This document shows, one piece after another, positions 62,754 through 64,000 of a DNA stretch of 64,000 bases. Positions within the stretch are counted from its first letter, which is position 1; every line of letters starts with the position of its first letter. The stretch spans positions 434,001-498,000 of the forward strand of contig NZ_JAMZEA010000005.1 of assembly GCF_024172125.1 (NCBI RefSeq), written 5' to 3'. The notes beneath the pieces are model-generated. The model had not been told where the DNA came from, searched no databases, and saw nothing but the letters and a program-made list of their open reading frames with translations. The position numbers and the translations under genes are program-made. Source of the DNA: Actinomadura rupiterrae (GTDB lineage: Bacteria; Actinomycetota; Actinomycetes; Streptosporangiales; Streptosporangiaceae).

Positions 62754-64000
<1,247 letters not shown>

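Overview
This window is chromosomal DNA from a high-GC filamentous-type actinobacterium. I favour the Thermomonosporaceae/Streptosporangiales (Actinomadura-like), but that is inference from codon bias and gene content. The family-level evidence is a menaquinol bcc-aa3 respiratory supercomplex, a PimB'-type mannosyltransferase, mycothiol-dependent enzymes, an actinobacterial PspA/PspAA/HtpX/PspAB envelope-stress operon, and ydaO (c-di-AMP) riboswitches in front of cell-wall hydrolases. No tRNA, rRNA, CRISPR array, prophage or intact insertion sequence is visible. Many genes start with GTG or TTG and overlap their neighbour by 1-4 bases.

The backbone matches, from memory, the Mycobacterium tuberculosis Rv2187-Rv2215 neighbourhood: fadD15-like ligase, pimB', qcrCAB/ctaE, trpD, a DEDDh/GIY-YIG nuclease, a RipC-like NlpC/P60 protein, ctaF/ctaC, adoK, an erpA-like gene, a DUF3043 gene, cobS, pepA/B, lpd and E2. 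Genes outside that backbone are the accessory layer.

Layout. 1-5.7 kb: a partial metallophosphoesterase, CutC and two tandem long-chain acyl-CoA ligases. 5.7-15.2 kb: an NAD(P)-binding protein, a DUF1996 protein, a DUF4142 protein, a two-gene redox unit (ferric-reductase-like membrane protein plus a NuoF-like flavoprotein/ferredoxin fusion), a degenerate LytM protein, a compact MecA-like penicillin-binding protein and a secreted lipase. 15.3-22.8 kb: pimB', qcrB-qcrA-qcrC-ctaE, a degenerate receiver protein and trpD. 22.9-32.6 kb: an accessory insert between trpD and the nuclease gene, made of a secreted protein, an Lrp/AsnC-type protein, a five-gene operon (SWIM-like zinc protein, unknown 460-aa protein, VWA, MoxR AAA+, DUF5682), a rhomboid protease and a 175-bp MITE-like element sitting on the nuclease stop codon. 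32.6-44.1 kb: nuclease, NYN RNase, a Cys-rich small protein, three cell-wall hydrolases (two behind c-di-AMP riboswitches), two zinc metalloproteases and a lipoprotein L,D-transpeptidase. 44.3-52.9 kb: ctaC-ctaD-ctaF, cysteine desulfurase, TusA-like protein, adenosine kinase, ErpA, NadA and a mycothiol-dependent enzyme. 53-57.8 kb: psp operon, DUF3043 protein, aldo/keto reductase and a small conserved protein. 57.9-64 kb: cobU, cobS, leucyl aminopeptidase, lipoamide dehydrogenase and a partial E2 acyltransferase.

The most interesting unit is the SWIM/unknown/VWA/MoxR/DUF5682 operon. It looks like a MoxR-VWA chaperone module related to the E. coli yehLMPQ group, here with a candidate TraB/EreA/ChaN-like effector. 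Other items of note are the MITE, the c-di-AMP-controlled hydrolase pair with a probable CTG start, and the redox pair with a missing cluster ligand.
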